From Eledone cirrhosa (Eukaryota; Mollusca; Cephalopoda; Octopoda; Eledonidae), in NCBI GenBank assembly GCA_964016885.1, contig OZ024742.1, forward strand, positions 122,425,696 through 122,489,695: 64,000 nucleotides of DNA, in the 5' to 3' direction. Positions 48,736-60,650 of the stretch are shown here, one piece after another. A model generated the notes under the pieces. The model was given only the letters and a program-made list of their open reading frames with translations. It did no database searches and was not told the origin of the DNA. A program made the position numbers and the translations under genes. Within the stretch, counting starts at the first letter, position 1; every line of letters starts with the position of its first letter.

Positions 48736-49859
48736 CATTTAACTGATTATACAGAGAGCATTTCCATTGTATATTTACTGTTAAATTTGAAAAGGAAATA
48801 TAAACAAGAAAATAATAGTTTTATCGGAGGTAGAAGAGAAAGTGATATATAATGTCAGAAACAGGAAGAAGAAGAATCAAGCACCGTCAATTTTATAGCA
48901 ACCTTGCTCTTATTGTAGCACCCACACACATTGACAGCTCAGCCAATGTAACAAAACTAAACATCGATCGTTAATGTCAAAATAGGCACCAACATTTATT
49001 ACAACTGAAAAAAAAAAAACAACAATAATAACAACAAAATAAAATCGGGATCGCCAGAACATCAGAAAAAGAAAACAATTATCTTAGCTAATGCTGCTTG
49101 TCAAGGATCCACCATTCGATTGAAGGATAAGAGGAGACTGTAAGAAGTGTTTTGAAGATAGATATTGCCTGCCGATGCTGTAATTCAAATGACGAACACC
49201 GAACGGTGGACTGATATTAATGGTTAGAAGATGCTTGCAGGAAATCTTAAATCAGATATTTTAATTCATTGGGAGATGTTAAAATAATGTTATTGTTGTT
49301 ATGTAATCTACCATTTCATAAGTTTATAATTAGTCTAATATACACAAATAGTGTTTAATGTTTTAAAAGGTGTCGTGTTCATAAAATAAGCATGCATTAT
49401 TCTATAAGGTATTTTGAATTTATTATTGTAAAATTATTCGTCATGTCAGGATTCTACCTCCTATAGGTAAAACGTAACCCAATATATCCTGCTTTATGGT
49501 CTGCAGATGGGTGTAAGTGGAACCCCAACAGCACAATAAACAAGAACTGGTAAAATGTCGGATGAACTCCATAGAGACAACGCCTCCTCCACCCCAAATA
49601 TAGGTTAAATACACTCACCAAACCACAAGTGGTCATGCATTGTGAATACGGCTACACCGCTGAGATAACCAAAACCAAATAGAAAAAGGTATAGGTGAAC
49701 CAGAACGGGGTTCCTTCAAAGGACTGAGAAGACTCTGATATTGATTGGATTGTAAATTTACCTCAGATCAGGTTAAACTTTCATCGACCTAGCCAACACA
49801 TCATTGTATTTTCAATAAGGTCGCTGGAGCAGCGTTACTCGATAGAGTGGTAACTCGAG
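48736..49859. other. No gene recognised
   Basis: AT-rich, with an A-run near 49006-49020. No frame of substance. Confidence 0.45.
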
Positions 49860-50190
49860 AATAAGAGACTCTCTTCAACCAGAGCCGCTACTTCTCCGAT
49901 TTGAGAGATTACATCTCCGATGCTATGTTGCATGTGGCTAGAATGTCTCAGGAAAAGATCACGGGACAGATTCTATGGGCAAAACCAACTGGCAGGATAC
50001 CCAGAGGTAGAACCCGAGCAAGATGGTTGGATAACATCCATGATCTTGGCTGGTTTCGCGTTGGTTCTCGAGACATTTCAGTTAGAGACGGTTCCTTCTA
50101 ACAGGACCCGCTGGAAGGAATTTTTGGGAACACTGTTCGCATGGCCCTCTCAGTAATAAGTTGGCGAAGAAGAAGAAGAAGAAGAAGAAA
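49860..50190 (+). pseudogene. RTE/BovB-like LINE C-terminal fragment
   Basis: The frame at 49901-50101 reads ISDAMLHVARMSQEKITGQ, then ILWAKPTGRIPRGRTRARWLD and NIHDLGWFRVG. The L-x-x-HVARM...G-R-P-x-GR-x-x-x-RW-x-D pattern is the familiar tail of reverse-transcriptase proteins of RTE/CR1-like elements. No RT is present upstream, as expected for 5' truncation. A (GAA)n run at 50168-50189 could be the tandem-repeat 3' end typical of RTE elements. The clade is inferred. Confidence 0.6.
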
Positions 50191-51483
50191 TATATATACT
50201 CCGGATTATATTACGGAAATGAAAGTTTATAAGTTTACACGGAAACTTTCCAAGATAACTACACTTACTCCAAGACGGTTACTTTTAGCAGGACATGGCT
50301 AGAAAGTAAGCAATAATTTATACACAACCTACTATAGTGTGTAGAATCTCACGTGAAACGTGTTAGAGATTCGGTCAAACCTTCATCGATCAACTCTCAG
50401 ACGATTAAATCTCAGTAGGCAGCAGTTGCCAGGAGAAATGGAAAATCGTGAAATTTGTGGAGACTTTCACGGGAATGTTGGACTGTGGTCGCAATGATGA
50501 TGATGATGACATTATGCATGTTTTTTCTGGCTAAAGATCGAAGTTTGTGACACATGGAATATTTTTGCTGCAACGTCTGGTAAATGGAACGTCCCATGAT
50601 GGTTCTAAATTTTGCAGAATATCTCCAAATCATGGTTTGTGAGAAGCATTTATCTCCAGCATTCAATGTTTTCAATGTGTTGTTAAGTATTCGAGTGTGT
50701 GCAGTCGTATTTGTTCATTGTGTTAGACTTACTTGTTATACAGAATACGTATTTATCAATTCAGGAAGTGTTATCTACTGTCATCTGGCTTATATTTCTT
50801 GCTTTGCTACATAGATGAATATCTATTTTATACTCTAATTTATCTTTCCACGTGTCTTTTCTATGTTAGTGAATTTTATCTTTTGTACCGTTACATTGTT
50901 TATTCAATCTCGTATTTTCTATTGCTGCGCTTATGCAAGCATATAGAAAATCGTTTAACTTGCTTATACCAGTGGATACTGAAACGTTATGAGTTTTTTT
51001 TTTTTTTTTCTATTTCACTTTCTAAATTACTTTTAACGGCTCATAATCTATGCTGATATTTCGAAGAGGGCTTTCTAAAATACTGTCTGTTGTTTATAGA
51101 AGGCAATTTGTTTTTATTTTTTTGTTTTCGTAAGTTCGTAAGCTCTTCATGATACATATTTTGTCAACTTCATGTGTATTGGAAACAGAGTGCATCCGGA
51201 GAGTACTGACACCATAGGCTCAATTAATAGCAATAATACCGTAGACTATAACATTGTTCAGCAATAGTTATTTATTACGCCTTTTAGTCACGAACCACAA
51301 TGGGATTTTACCTAGAAAGTTCCCCTTCCGAAGCACAAGTCGAAGTTTTTTTGTGGAGGACCAGCAGTCGCGGAGCAGCAGCCGCTCATTCATAATAATC
51401 TCCCTTCTCCACACCAACGATGTTCAAGGAAAAGGCAAAAGCTTATACAACTTGGCACTAGTTACATCTCAACTAATTTCTAC
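50191..51483. other. No gene recognised
   Basis: AT-rich sequence. The frames at 50584-51056 are Tyr/Phe/Leu-rich without motifs. A T-run lies near 50995-51010. Confidence 0.45.
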
Positions 51484-51606
51484 AGATGAGTGAACTCGTG
51501 CAATGTCAAATAAAGTGTCTTGTTCAAGAGCACAACCCAGTGTGCGAATCGAACTCACATCCTCATGATTGTGAATCTGACGCTCTAACCAGTAAGCAAC
51601 GCGCCT
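51484..51606 (-). mobile_element. tRNA-derived SINE, family B (head part)
   Basis: The inverted copy reads, on the minus strand, GCGCGTTGCTTACTGGTTAGAGCG (A box), GTGAGTTCGATTCGC (B box), then GTGCTCTTGAACAAGACACTTTATTTGAC. Confidence 0.85.
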
Positions 51607-51633
51607 TCAATAATAGCAATATTTATAATAATG

Positions 51634-51850
51634 GTTTCTTATATAGGCAGAAGGCCAGTGATTTTGGGGGAGGGGAAAGTCGATTAAATCGACCAGAGTG
51701 CGTGATTGGTACTTTATTTTATCGACCCCGTGAGGATGAAAGGCAAAGATAACCTCGGCGGGATTTCAACTCAGATCATAGAGAGCCGTAACTCTATGCT
51801 GCAAAGCATGGCGTCCGACTCCCTACCGATACTGCCAATCTACCGCCCTT
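51634..51850 (-). mobile_element. tRNA-derived SINE, family A (longer variant)
   Basis: This inverted copy has the extra GGGGAGGGGAAAGTCGATTAAATCGACC segment near its tail. Otherwise it follows TTTATTTTATCGACCCCGTGAGG, GGGATTTCAACTCAGATC and CTGCCAATCTACCGCCC. Confidence 0.87.
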
Positions 51851-51885
51851 AATTTGTATATATAATTTAATTTATATTTATAAGA

Positions 51886-52072
51886 ATTGTTTCTGTTTTT
51901 GGCACCAGGTCAGCAATTATTCAGTGCATTACTGGTACTTTATTTTATCTACCCCGTAAGGATGAAAGGCAAAGTTAACCTCGGCGGGATTTGAAATCAG
52001 ATCATACAGGAGGTAACTCTATGCTTCAAAGCATGGCGTCCGATCCTCTACCGATATGGCCAATCCACCGCC
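51886..52072 (-). mobile_element. tRNA-derived SINE, family A
   Basis: A complete inverted copy from AATTGTTTCTGTTTTTGGCACCAGG to GGCCAATCCACCGCCC, 36 bp from the previous copy and in the same orientation. Confidence 0.87.
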
Positions 52073-52599
52073 CTAGTAATATTTATAATAATACCATTGT
52101 TATATTTAACTTGATCATTTCGGTAATATTAATAATGCTATCATTATTGATACAATATTTACACCATTAACAGAATGTTCATCAATTTTCAGGAAAGCTT
52201 TACAGCATCTATATCTTCAGTTACATTCTGCATTTCTATTATTATTTTTCCCAGATCAACTATCAATTCTTCTGTATGAATTGTATTACGGCACAGTGGT
52301 TTTGTGTTGCGATGGAATAGTCGACTATATGGATCAACGCTATTTATAATGAACTCGAAGTAGCCTAGGGGAAAGTTTATATTTATTAACGCTGAACATT
52401 GTATTCTTTGGCCGTTGCCACTGGACGAAAACGTAGTGTTTTCCAATATACTATTGCTTATTGTGGTGACAAGTGGCTATGTGTTACTCTGTGCATTCCG
52501 ACTGACCACTGTATGTATTCTAGTAAAGAATTCCTGCAATAAAATATGTAAAACCTATTGCCATTCTATGGTTGTGGGGCTATTATCAGACCTCGTTAT
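52073..52599. other. No gene recognised
   Basis: AT-rich with AATATT words. The 85-codon minus frame at 52189-52446 (MENTTFSSSGNGQRIQCS...) has no recognised motif. Confidence 0.4.
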
Positions 52600-52760
52600 T
52601 CGTCGAGTCAGTGAGCAAGACACTTTATTTCATATTTCGTCACCCCATTCAGCTAGCAAAAATAAATTTTCTCTGTAATGAAATGCGCCTGCCTTGTCAA
52701 GTATGGTTTCACTCTCAATCTCCAAAGGTGCACATGTTTGCAGACTGTTCAGCCAATTAG
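52600..52760 (+). mobile_element. Possible family-B SINE tail
   Basis: GTGAGCAAGACACTTTATTTCATATTTCG matches the body word GAGCAAGACACTTTAT of the 9.25-kb copy. It continues into diverged sequence. The tRNA-like head is missing. Confidence 0.4.
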
Positions 52761-52891
52761 ACGTTAAACTCTCGTAGAGTTGATCAGATAGAACACTCGT
52801 TGCGGAAACACACACCGACACACAGGCACAGACCCTCTGTTTTACCAGAAAGTAAAGACACCCTATTTCAAAGATGTAGAAATGATTTTAA

Positions 52892-53090
52892 AAAACATTA
52901 TTGGTGGATTGGCAGTATCGGTGGAGGGTCGGACGCCATGCTTTGCAGCACAGTTAAATCCCTTTACGGACTGAGTTCAAATCCCGCCAAGGTTAACTTT
53001 GCCTTTCATCCTTACGGGATCGATAAAATGAAGTACCAGTAATACACTGGGATAATTGCTGGCCTTGTGCCAAAAGTAGAAACAATTATT
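52892..53090 (+). mobile_element. tRNA-derived SINE, family A
   Basis: A complete plus copy: TTGGTGGATTGGCAGTATCGGTGGAGGGTCGG, box-B-like GAGTTCAAATCCCGCC, then TTTGCCTTTCATCCTTACGGG. It ends GGCCTTGTGCCAAAAGTAGAAACAATTATT. Confidence 0.9.
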
Positions 53091-53177
53091 TCACTATCGA
53101 ATTTAGCGTTACATACGGTTGCTTTGAAATTTGAATAAGGTAAATTTGAAGAACCGCTGTGTTTTCAAGATGTAAAA

Positions 53178-53454
53178 CAGGCATGGGCAACCTTGTTTGA
53201 TAAGCGGGCCACATGAGATATGGCTCATCATCAGGCGGGCCGCGAGCGCTAATTTACATTCGTACCCACATAAAAAAGGGCGGTAACTCAGGTTGTTTTG
53301 ATTTATTTCTTCAGAATTCGAACACGTTGTTTTCCTCGATCGTAAAAATGATAGAACGATAAATTACGACTGAAACGTTGGGGTAAAAAAATCAAAAAGG
53401 TGACTTAGCCGAGCCATCCTGAAAGCTTCGCGGGCCGCAAGTTGCCCGTGATTG
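53178..53454. mobile_element. hAT-type MITE with 8-bp target duplication
   Basis: The left end is CAGGCATGGGCAAC and the right end reads, inverted, CAATCACGGGCAAC, imperfect terminal inverted repeats. ATGTAAAA (53170-53177) and ATTTAAAA (53455-53462) flank it as an 8-bp duplication with one mismatch. GCGGGCC/GGGCCGC words sit just inside both ends. A length of 277 bp, no open frame and an 8-bp duplication fit a non-autonomous hAT element. Confidence 0.75.
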
Positions 53455-53463
53455 ATTTAAAAC

Positions 53464-53647
53464 AATAATTGTTTCTACTATTGGCACAAGGCCAGAAATT
53501 ACCCAGTACATTACTGGTACTTTATTTTATCGACCCCGTAAGGATGAAAGGCAAAGTTAACCTCGGCGGGATTTGAACTCAGAATGGCAAGGGCCGTAAC
53601 TCTATGCGTCAAAGCATGGCGTCCGACCCTCTACCGATACTGCCAAA
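53464..53647 (-). mobile_element. tRNA-derived SINE, family A
   Basis: A complete inverted copy from ATAATTGTTTCTACTATTGGCAC to CTACCGATACTGCC, abutting the right side of the hAT MITE duplication. Confidence 0.88.
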
Positions 53648-54079
53648 AACAATAATGCAAGGAGAAATATGTTTTAAAGAAATCGTATTTCAAAACCGGA
53701 CGTAACGTTATCCACTGTATCTTTAAAACTATGAGAAACAGGTTTAAAAAACCTTATTTCAATACGAGACATAGCGTTCTCTATTTAAAATAGAGGGAGT
53801 TGATGTGAACAGACGTTATTGCCATACCGGACATATCATTAACCCGGAGTTCGGCTCTTCCGTGTTAGGACAAATTTATAAGCACTTGGAATTTGGATTG
53901 TTTATACATAGATATGACAAAAAAAGATAAAACTAAAATTAAGTTATGAGAAAAATAGGGAAGGCGTAAAGAAGGGTAGATTTGACTGTATGGGAAAGTA
54001 GAAAAAAAGTCTATAAATGCCATAAATGAGAGGAAAAGGAGGGAAAATGCCGGGAATCCTGGATCACACAAAAAAGGGA
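53648..54079. other. No gene recognised
   Basis: The phrases TATTTCAAAACCGGACGTAACGTT and TATTTCAATACGAGACATAGCGTT (about 53687 and 53756) look like a diverged internal duplication of roughly 70 bp. Nothing else recognised. Confidence 0.4.
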
Positions 54080-54360
54080 GGGGTAAGGATGATGGGCTTT
54101 GGGCGCAGGGTGGGATGGGTCGTCGTTTGGGCTACGCCACACGGACAGAGCTGCAGAGGCATTTCCAAGGACAATGACCAGTCACACCCGCTGCAAAAAT
54201 TATCCCCCCACCCCTAGTGGGACTCCTTCCAAGGACTGGCTGCTGACGTACCGATTTTGCGGAGTAGCTCGGCAATGTAGCAGCCGAGGAGGTCTGAGGT
54301 CTTGACAACGACCGGTGTGAGGAGGTAGCGGCTGGAGTAGCGCCGGTATTTATTTCTCTT
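54080..54360 (-). other. GC-rich patch, possible retroelement end
   Basis: This patch is markedly GC-richer than its surroundings. The minus-strand frame ending at 54132 contains SSHRSLSRPQTSSAATLPSY and GIIFAAGVTGHCPWKCLCSS, with Ser/Ala-rich low complexity. I do not recognise it. The compositional contrast suggests a recent insertion of a mobile-element fragment. Confidence 0.3.
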
Positions 54361-55292
<932 letters not shown>

Positions 55293-55598
55293 TTATTGTT
55301 CTTCTTTTTGGTAAATATCTTGGTTAAGAGAGTGGGACAGACTTTGTGCAGTGCCTTTGCTCACTATAAAAGCTTCACGGCACACGCATTGCTTTATATC
55401 TGGAGATCTCTCTGCACTTGTCGTCACATGGTACCATGGGCCCAGCACTATGTGTCAATAATTGTCACAAGTGTAGTGTTTGTACCCGAGTTTTAAAGTC
55501 GTTGTCTGGACTCAAAAGTCACACTCATTCAGCGCATCGGTAGGGGTTCTCCTACATGGATATAAATTACTGGCCGTACTCGAAAACGAGTTGGCAGC

Positions 55599-55667
55599 CA
55601 CCATGTATGTGTGTATGTATGTATGTATGTATGTATGTATGTATGTATGTATGTATGTATGTATGTC
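55599..55667. repeat. (TATG)n microsatellite
   Basis: About 15 TATG units after ACCATGTATGTG. Confidence 0.95.
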
Positions 55668-56165
55668 AACATCATTGGATACCATCAGGGTTGCAGGTGT
55701 TATATCAGCGTTTTCCTTCTCCTAGAATTCTGCCTTGACAAAGGCTAAGGGGTCATCTCTCTCGGTAATTTTGGATGGCCATTGACTCTTAAGAGCTCCT
55801 TTGTCCTTTGACAGGTTTCGTTTTTAGTCCTGCAGGATGTACAAAGTCACCCTCCTCACCAAGTAACCTTCGTAGAGTTGCCATTTTATTATACATATTT
55901 CAAAGGTACAATGGTGTTTAAGTACGTTTTCATTAGACAAAATATAAGATTTGATAAGAGACATACCGCTACGGATTTGATTGTTCAATTCCAGGATTAA
56001 AATATGTATAATAAAATATATATTTTCATTATGAGAATATTTTTCATTTATCAACATTTTGAATAATATATATATATATATATATATAACGAAGGAAATG
56101 TGGTAAGGAACCAGGTGGACCATAACGCACCAAAGTACTCAATACTTGAGGTAGTAGAGTGGGTA
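55668..56165. other. No gene recognised
   Basis: Contains GACAGGTTTCGTTTTTAGTCC at about 55811-55831, which on the minus strand gives GAAACCTGTC, a PLE-end-like word. A (TA)n run lies at 56067-56088. No coding frame is supported. Confidence 0.4.
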
Positions 56166-57074
56166 ATAGGAACCAGTAAGACCCCGACAGCTGAGCTCAA
56201 GCCGTTTCGACGGCTAATTCTGGACTAAATGAAAATTTATCCTGGTATTTAAATAGCCGATCTTCTCAAGGGGTAATTCCATATAAGGTCAAGGTGATTG
56301 TCAAGAATCAGTAGTAATTCTGTGGTTGCAAATTAGTAGGGGAGATGGTGGCTAAACCTGCCCGTAGGAGAAAGAGGGGAGGGGGTGGAGTAGCCCCAAT
56401 CAAGCGTTTGTAGTGCCAGCTACAGCTGGGCATGAGGTCAAAGAAGATACAGGGGAGGGGGAGGGGGAGGAAGTCGGAACAGTAGGTATAACAATGGGGG
56501 GTTGAAATATATAGGAAAGAAAAAATACTGAGAGTGAAGAAAAGCAAATAAGTGTAAAGAAAAACAAATGAGTGTAAAGAAAAAAGTAAAGTAAATTAAA
56601 TTCTACGACCTAGGTCTCTAGCTATTGTTAGTCTAGAATAAATAAATAAATAAAGAAAGAGAGAAGTAAAGAAAGAAATAAAGATATAACGAAATAAGTA
56701 AAAGAACTAGGTGGGACGGTATAGGCGAGGACCCTTTTAAGAGGTATAAGTACGTAAATGATACGGTGACGGGTCAACAAAAGGGGCCAAAATACTAAAG
56801 AGACTACCACGAAATAAACAATAAAGGTTTCCATCCCGGGCACAATTCCAGCAACCACCCAGTGCAGCAAAGTGAACTAATACGAGATAATAATTCTGAG
56901 TCCCGAGAAAAATATATACTAATGCTAACTCTAAAAGATCTAAAACAAGCTACATGAAAGTTCGTACGAAGTAAAGGTAGAATACGGAAGAATAAATTCA
57001 GAATCCACCCCGCCCAAAAGAAAAGCGAAGAAAGAAATACTGAAACAAAAAAATAAGGCATAAGTGCCACTAAG
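56166..57074 (-). repeat. PLE-2 left inverted arm (3' UTR copy)
   Basis: It runs from TAGGAACCAGTAAGACCCCGAC to TAAGTGCCACTAAG and is the reverse complement of 58927-59836 with only scattered differences. The Leu/Phe-rich minus-strand frames here (56308-57103) mirror plus-strand frames in the right arm and are shadows. Confidence 0.93.
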
Positions 57075-58593
57075 ACCGCGTGATACCAAAAGTCAAGCAA
57101 CACACCCGACTTAGCCTATGGATCAACACCCAGGAAGTAATCTCCTGGTTCAGCAATATGGAGGATAAACGAGAAACTAAATTCATACAGTTCGACATAG
57201 AGAGCTACTATGCTTCAATCACCTTACCGCTACTTACTGCCGCCTTGGACTTCGCCGAAACACTTGTGCCCATCACCGACCAGGAAAGAAAAATCATCCT
57301 CCACGCCAGGAAGACAGTCTTAATCTTTGACGACTCTAAATGGATAAAAAGAGCTCCCGACTCACCCTTCGACGTCAGCATGGGCGCCACGGATTCGGCG
57401 GAGGTCACAGATCTTATAGGATTATTCCTAATAGCCAAACTCACTGATAGTTTCCTGCATTCGGTGGTGGATTGTACCGTGATGATGGGCTCCTTACCCT
57501 TAAAGGGTACAACCCCAGTAGTACAGATCGGGTCCGGAAACAATTAATCAGATTCTTCCGCGACTGGGGATTTAAAATAACACTACAAACGTCCCTGACC
57601 AGAGTAAACTTCCTGGACGTGACCCTCGACCTCGAAAACGACCTGTACTACCCATACAGGAAACCTAATGACAATCTGCACTACATCCACCGCCGATCAA
57701 ACCATCCTAGGAACATCACAAACAACCTGGTCAAAAACATCTCACTCCGCATATCCCGTTTGTCAGCTAATGAGCGGATATTCGATGAACATGCGCCTTA
57801 TTACAACCAGGCCCTCAAGCGGAGTGGTTTCCGGGAGGAAATATCCTACTGTCCAGCTCCCATTAGCGGAACCAGCAGGAGACACCGCCGCTCACGCAAT
57901 GTAACATGGTTCAATCCTCCCCACAACGCAGAGGTGACAACTCCCATCGGGAAACTATTCTTTAGGCTCATTGAAAAACACTTCCCATTACAACACCGCT
58001 ACCACAACATAATTAACAAAAATACCATCAAACTCTCTTACAGCACTACACCAAACTTCGCATAAAACATCGTCTCCTCTAACAACAAAAAACTCAACCC
58101 CGATGGCAGAAATAACCTAAATAGCAGTGGAGAACCGACCAGGAGGTGTAACTGCCCGGATAGATCTATTTGCCCACTCGACAATAGATGCAGAGACCGT
58201 AATGTGATCTACCAGTGCAACGTGAGGACGGATACCTCCAACAAAGCCTATATAAGACTTACCGCATGTGACTTCAAGACCCGGCTATACCAACATAGAC
58301 ATACCTTCCGAAACCCGGCCCGGCGTCACGCCACTACACTTTCGGGCCACATATGGGACCTCAAGGACAACAATATCACCTATGATCTCACTTGGAGATT
58401 ACTGTCAAGAGCCAATTCTTACACGGGAGGACGCCGTCCGTGCAATTTATGCTCGGAGGAAACTTTACAAATGCTGTTTTCGACGGACCAACTCCTAAAC
58501 AAGACAGATGAACTGGTTACTGCATGTAAACATAGATTGCGTAGGACTTACCTCGCCCTCAAACCCCATAATGACCCGGTGGGGGTAGACTAG
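57075..58593 (+). pseudogene. PLE-2 reverse transcriptase with GIY-YIG C-terminus
   Basis: The first frame (to 57546) reads WINTQEVISWFSNMEDK and FIQFDIESYYASITLPLL, RT block A with catalytic Asp. HARKTVLIFDDSKWIK and DVSMGATDSAEVTDLIGLF follow. Near 57.46 kb the sense moves to the frame of 57472-58065. That frame has LYRDDGLLTLKG with both catalytic Asp, then FKITLQTSLTRVNFLDVTLDL, YYPYRKPNDNLHYIHRRSNHP and NVTWFNPPHNAEV. A stop at 58063 and a frame change lead to 58204-58593. There, CNCPDRSICPLDNRC-type cysteines precede VIYQCNVRTDTS and KAYIRLTACDFKTRLYQH. This is a GIY-YIG layout in which YIG reads YIR. NLCSEETLQM follows. The N-terminus is cut off by the inverted arm. Roles expected: target cleavage and reverse transcription. 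Confidence 0.83.
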
Positions 58594-58926
58594 GGCTATA
58601 ACACCCCACTTGCCGATTTTGCAATGGGTAACCCCTGCTTGCCAAGGGAGACGTAAGATCTTCTTTGTATTCTTTTATCGCTTCCTTTATTTCCTTCCTT
58701 CCCCCTCTCTCCTTAGTCCTTCTACCCCAGCTCTTCTCCTTTGTCGGCGTCTTTTCTCGCCCACCCGAGGCTGCCCTTTGGCCCCTTGTAGCCTTAGTAC
58801 CCCCACCCCCTCCCCTAGTCTAGGATAGATTTGGCGGACTCCGCCCTTTATAGCAGTTGGTTTAGACCCCGGATACTTGTCCCCTTTTTCCGACCGCTCC
58901 CACTATTCTCTGTGCCCTCTATATTT
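58594..58926 (+). other. PLE-2 3' UTR, single-copy part
   Basis: Pyrimidine-rich sequence after the stop (CCTTCCCCCTCTCTCC and similar). It is not present in the left arm, so the inverted copy covers only the last 910 bp of the element. Confidence 0.7.
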
Positions 58927-59830
58927 CTTAGTGGCACTTATGCCTTATTTTTTCGTTTCAGTATTTCTTTCTTCGCTTTTCTTTTGGGCGGGGTGGATTC
59001 TGAATTTATTCTTCCGTATTCTACCTTTACTTCGTACGAACTTTCATGTAGCTTGTTTTAGATCTTTTAGAGTTAGCATTAATATATATTTTTCTCGGGA
59101 CTCAGAATTATTATCTCGTATTAGTTCACTTTGCTGCACTGGGTGGTTGCTGGAATTGTGCCCGGGATGGAAACCTTTATTGTTTATTTCGTGGTAGTCT
59201 CTTTAGTATTTTGGCCCCTTTTGTTGACCCGTCACCGTATCATTTACGTACTTATACCTCTTAAAAGGGTCCTCGCCTATACCGTCCCACCTAGTTCTTT
59301 TACTTATTTCGTTATTTCTTTATTTCTTTCTTTACTTCTCTCTTTCTTTCTTTATTTATTTATTCTAGACTAACAATAGCTAGAGACCTAGGTCGTAGAA
59401 TTTAATTTACTTTACTTTTTTCTTTACAATCATTTGTTTATCTTTACACTTATTTGCTTTTCTTCACTCTCAGTATTTTTTCTTTCCTATATATTTCTAC
59501 CCCCCATTGTTATACCTACCGTTCCAACGTCCTCCCCCTCCCCCTCCCCTGTATCTTCTTTGACCTCATGCCCAGCTGTAGCTGGCACTACAAACGCTTG
59601 ATTGGGGCTACTCCACCCCTTCCCCTCTTTCTCCTACTGGCAGGTTTAGCCACCATCTCCCCTACTAATTTGCAACCACAGAATTACTACTGATTTTTGA
59701 CAATCACTTTGACCTTATATGGAATTACCCCTTGAGAAGATCGGCTATTTAAATACCAGGATAAATTTTCATTTAGTCCAGAATTAGCCGTCGAAACGGC
59801 TTGAGCTCAGCTGTCGGGGTCTTACTGGTT

Positions 59831-59836
<6 letters not shown>
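58927..59836 (+). repeat. PLE-2 right arm (3' UTR end)
   Basis: It runs from CTTAGTGGCACTTATGCC to GGTCTTACTGGTTCCTA. Near its end (59793-59815) GAAACGGC...GCTGTC could form stem III and the cleavage site of a hammerhead-like ribozyme, though the CUGAUGA box is not conserved upstream. Confidence 0.9.
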
Positions 59837-59890
<54 letters not shown>

Positions 59891-59965
59891 CATACATACA
59901 TACATACATACATACATACATACATACATACATACATACATACATTCATACATACATATGTGTGT
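59834..59965. repeat. (TA)n-(CATA)n compound microsatellite
   Basis: A TA run to about 59885, then about 18 CATA units, then GTGTGT. It lies directly at the PLE-2 3' end. Confidence 0.95.
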
Positions 59966-60377
59966 GTGTGTATGCGTATGCATGTGTGTATATATATATA
60001 TATATATACACTTACACATACACTCTCTCTTTCCTCCCTACTCTCTTTTTAGTGCTGTTTCAATTGTGTTATTAATATAATATATTTGACATATATTTAC
60101 TAACAACTTATTTCTTATAAATCTATCATTTGCTCTTCTCACAATTGCTTATAGATATAGTTAGCTACAACGCTTCATCTAAGCTATGAATGTTAATTTC
60201 ATTTTTGTATATTTCCCCCCATTTTTCCTGCAATATCAATGAGATTAATCAAAAAAAGATGCGTGTTCGATCGTGATATTTCTTATTACCATCATTTTGC
60301 TATTGTTCGGTACAACTACAGTTTATTTTATATACATAGTATATACAATTTATATACAGACGCACAGCCACATACAA

Positions 60378-60384
<7 letters not shown>
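59966..60384. other. No gene recognised
   Basis: AT-rich sequence without features beyond short TA and CTCT runs. Confidence 0.45.
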
Positions 60385-60459
<75 letters not shown>

Positions 60460-60477
60460 TTATATATATAAATATAT
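60385..60477. repeat. (TA)n microsatellite
   Basis: A long TA run with one TATCTTTA interruption. Confidence 0.95.
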
Positions 60478-60650
60478 ATATATAGTTGAAAAAAGGAAAA
60501 TAATCATTTCACTTGTAGTTTTAAATAATTTTATTTAATTTTACAATATTATAATTTGGTAGAAACTAGATCTACCAAACCACAATATTATAAAATTAAA
60601 TCAAATTATTAACACAAGTGAAGTCATTCTTTTCCTTTTTTCAAATATAC
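60478..60650. repeat. Imperfect inverted repeat (hairpin), ~85-bp arms
   Basis: The left arm TATAGTTGAAAAAAGGAAAA...TTTGGTAGA pairs with the right arm TCTACCAAACCAC...TTTTCCTTTTTTCAAATATA across a 7-base spacer. Mismatches are spread along the arms. It has the look of a small fold-back/MITE-like element. Its family is unknown. Confidence 0.8.

Larger units (their letters stand above)
56166..59836 (+). mobile_element. PLE-2: Penelope-like element between 909-bp inverted repeats
   Basis: An RT with a YRDD box is followed by a GIY-YIG-like C-terminus (57075-58593) and a long 3' UTR. The 3' UTR end (58927-59836) is repeated in inverse orientation upstream (56166-57074), so coding sequence begins exactly where the left arm ends. 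The copy therefore looks 5'-truncated, with an inverted piece of its own 3' end joined to the break. The arms are nearly identical, so the insertion is young or the arms are still being homogenised. (TA)n borders the right end. Confidence 0.88.

Noticed and set aside
56308..57103. Minus-strand frames of 79-99 codons with counterparts at 58877-59693
   Set aside because: They are the same noncoding 3' UTR in inverted arms. Sharing arises from the repeat, not from selection on a protein.
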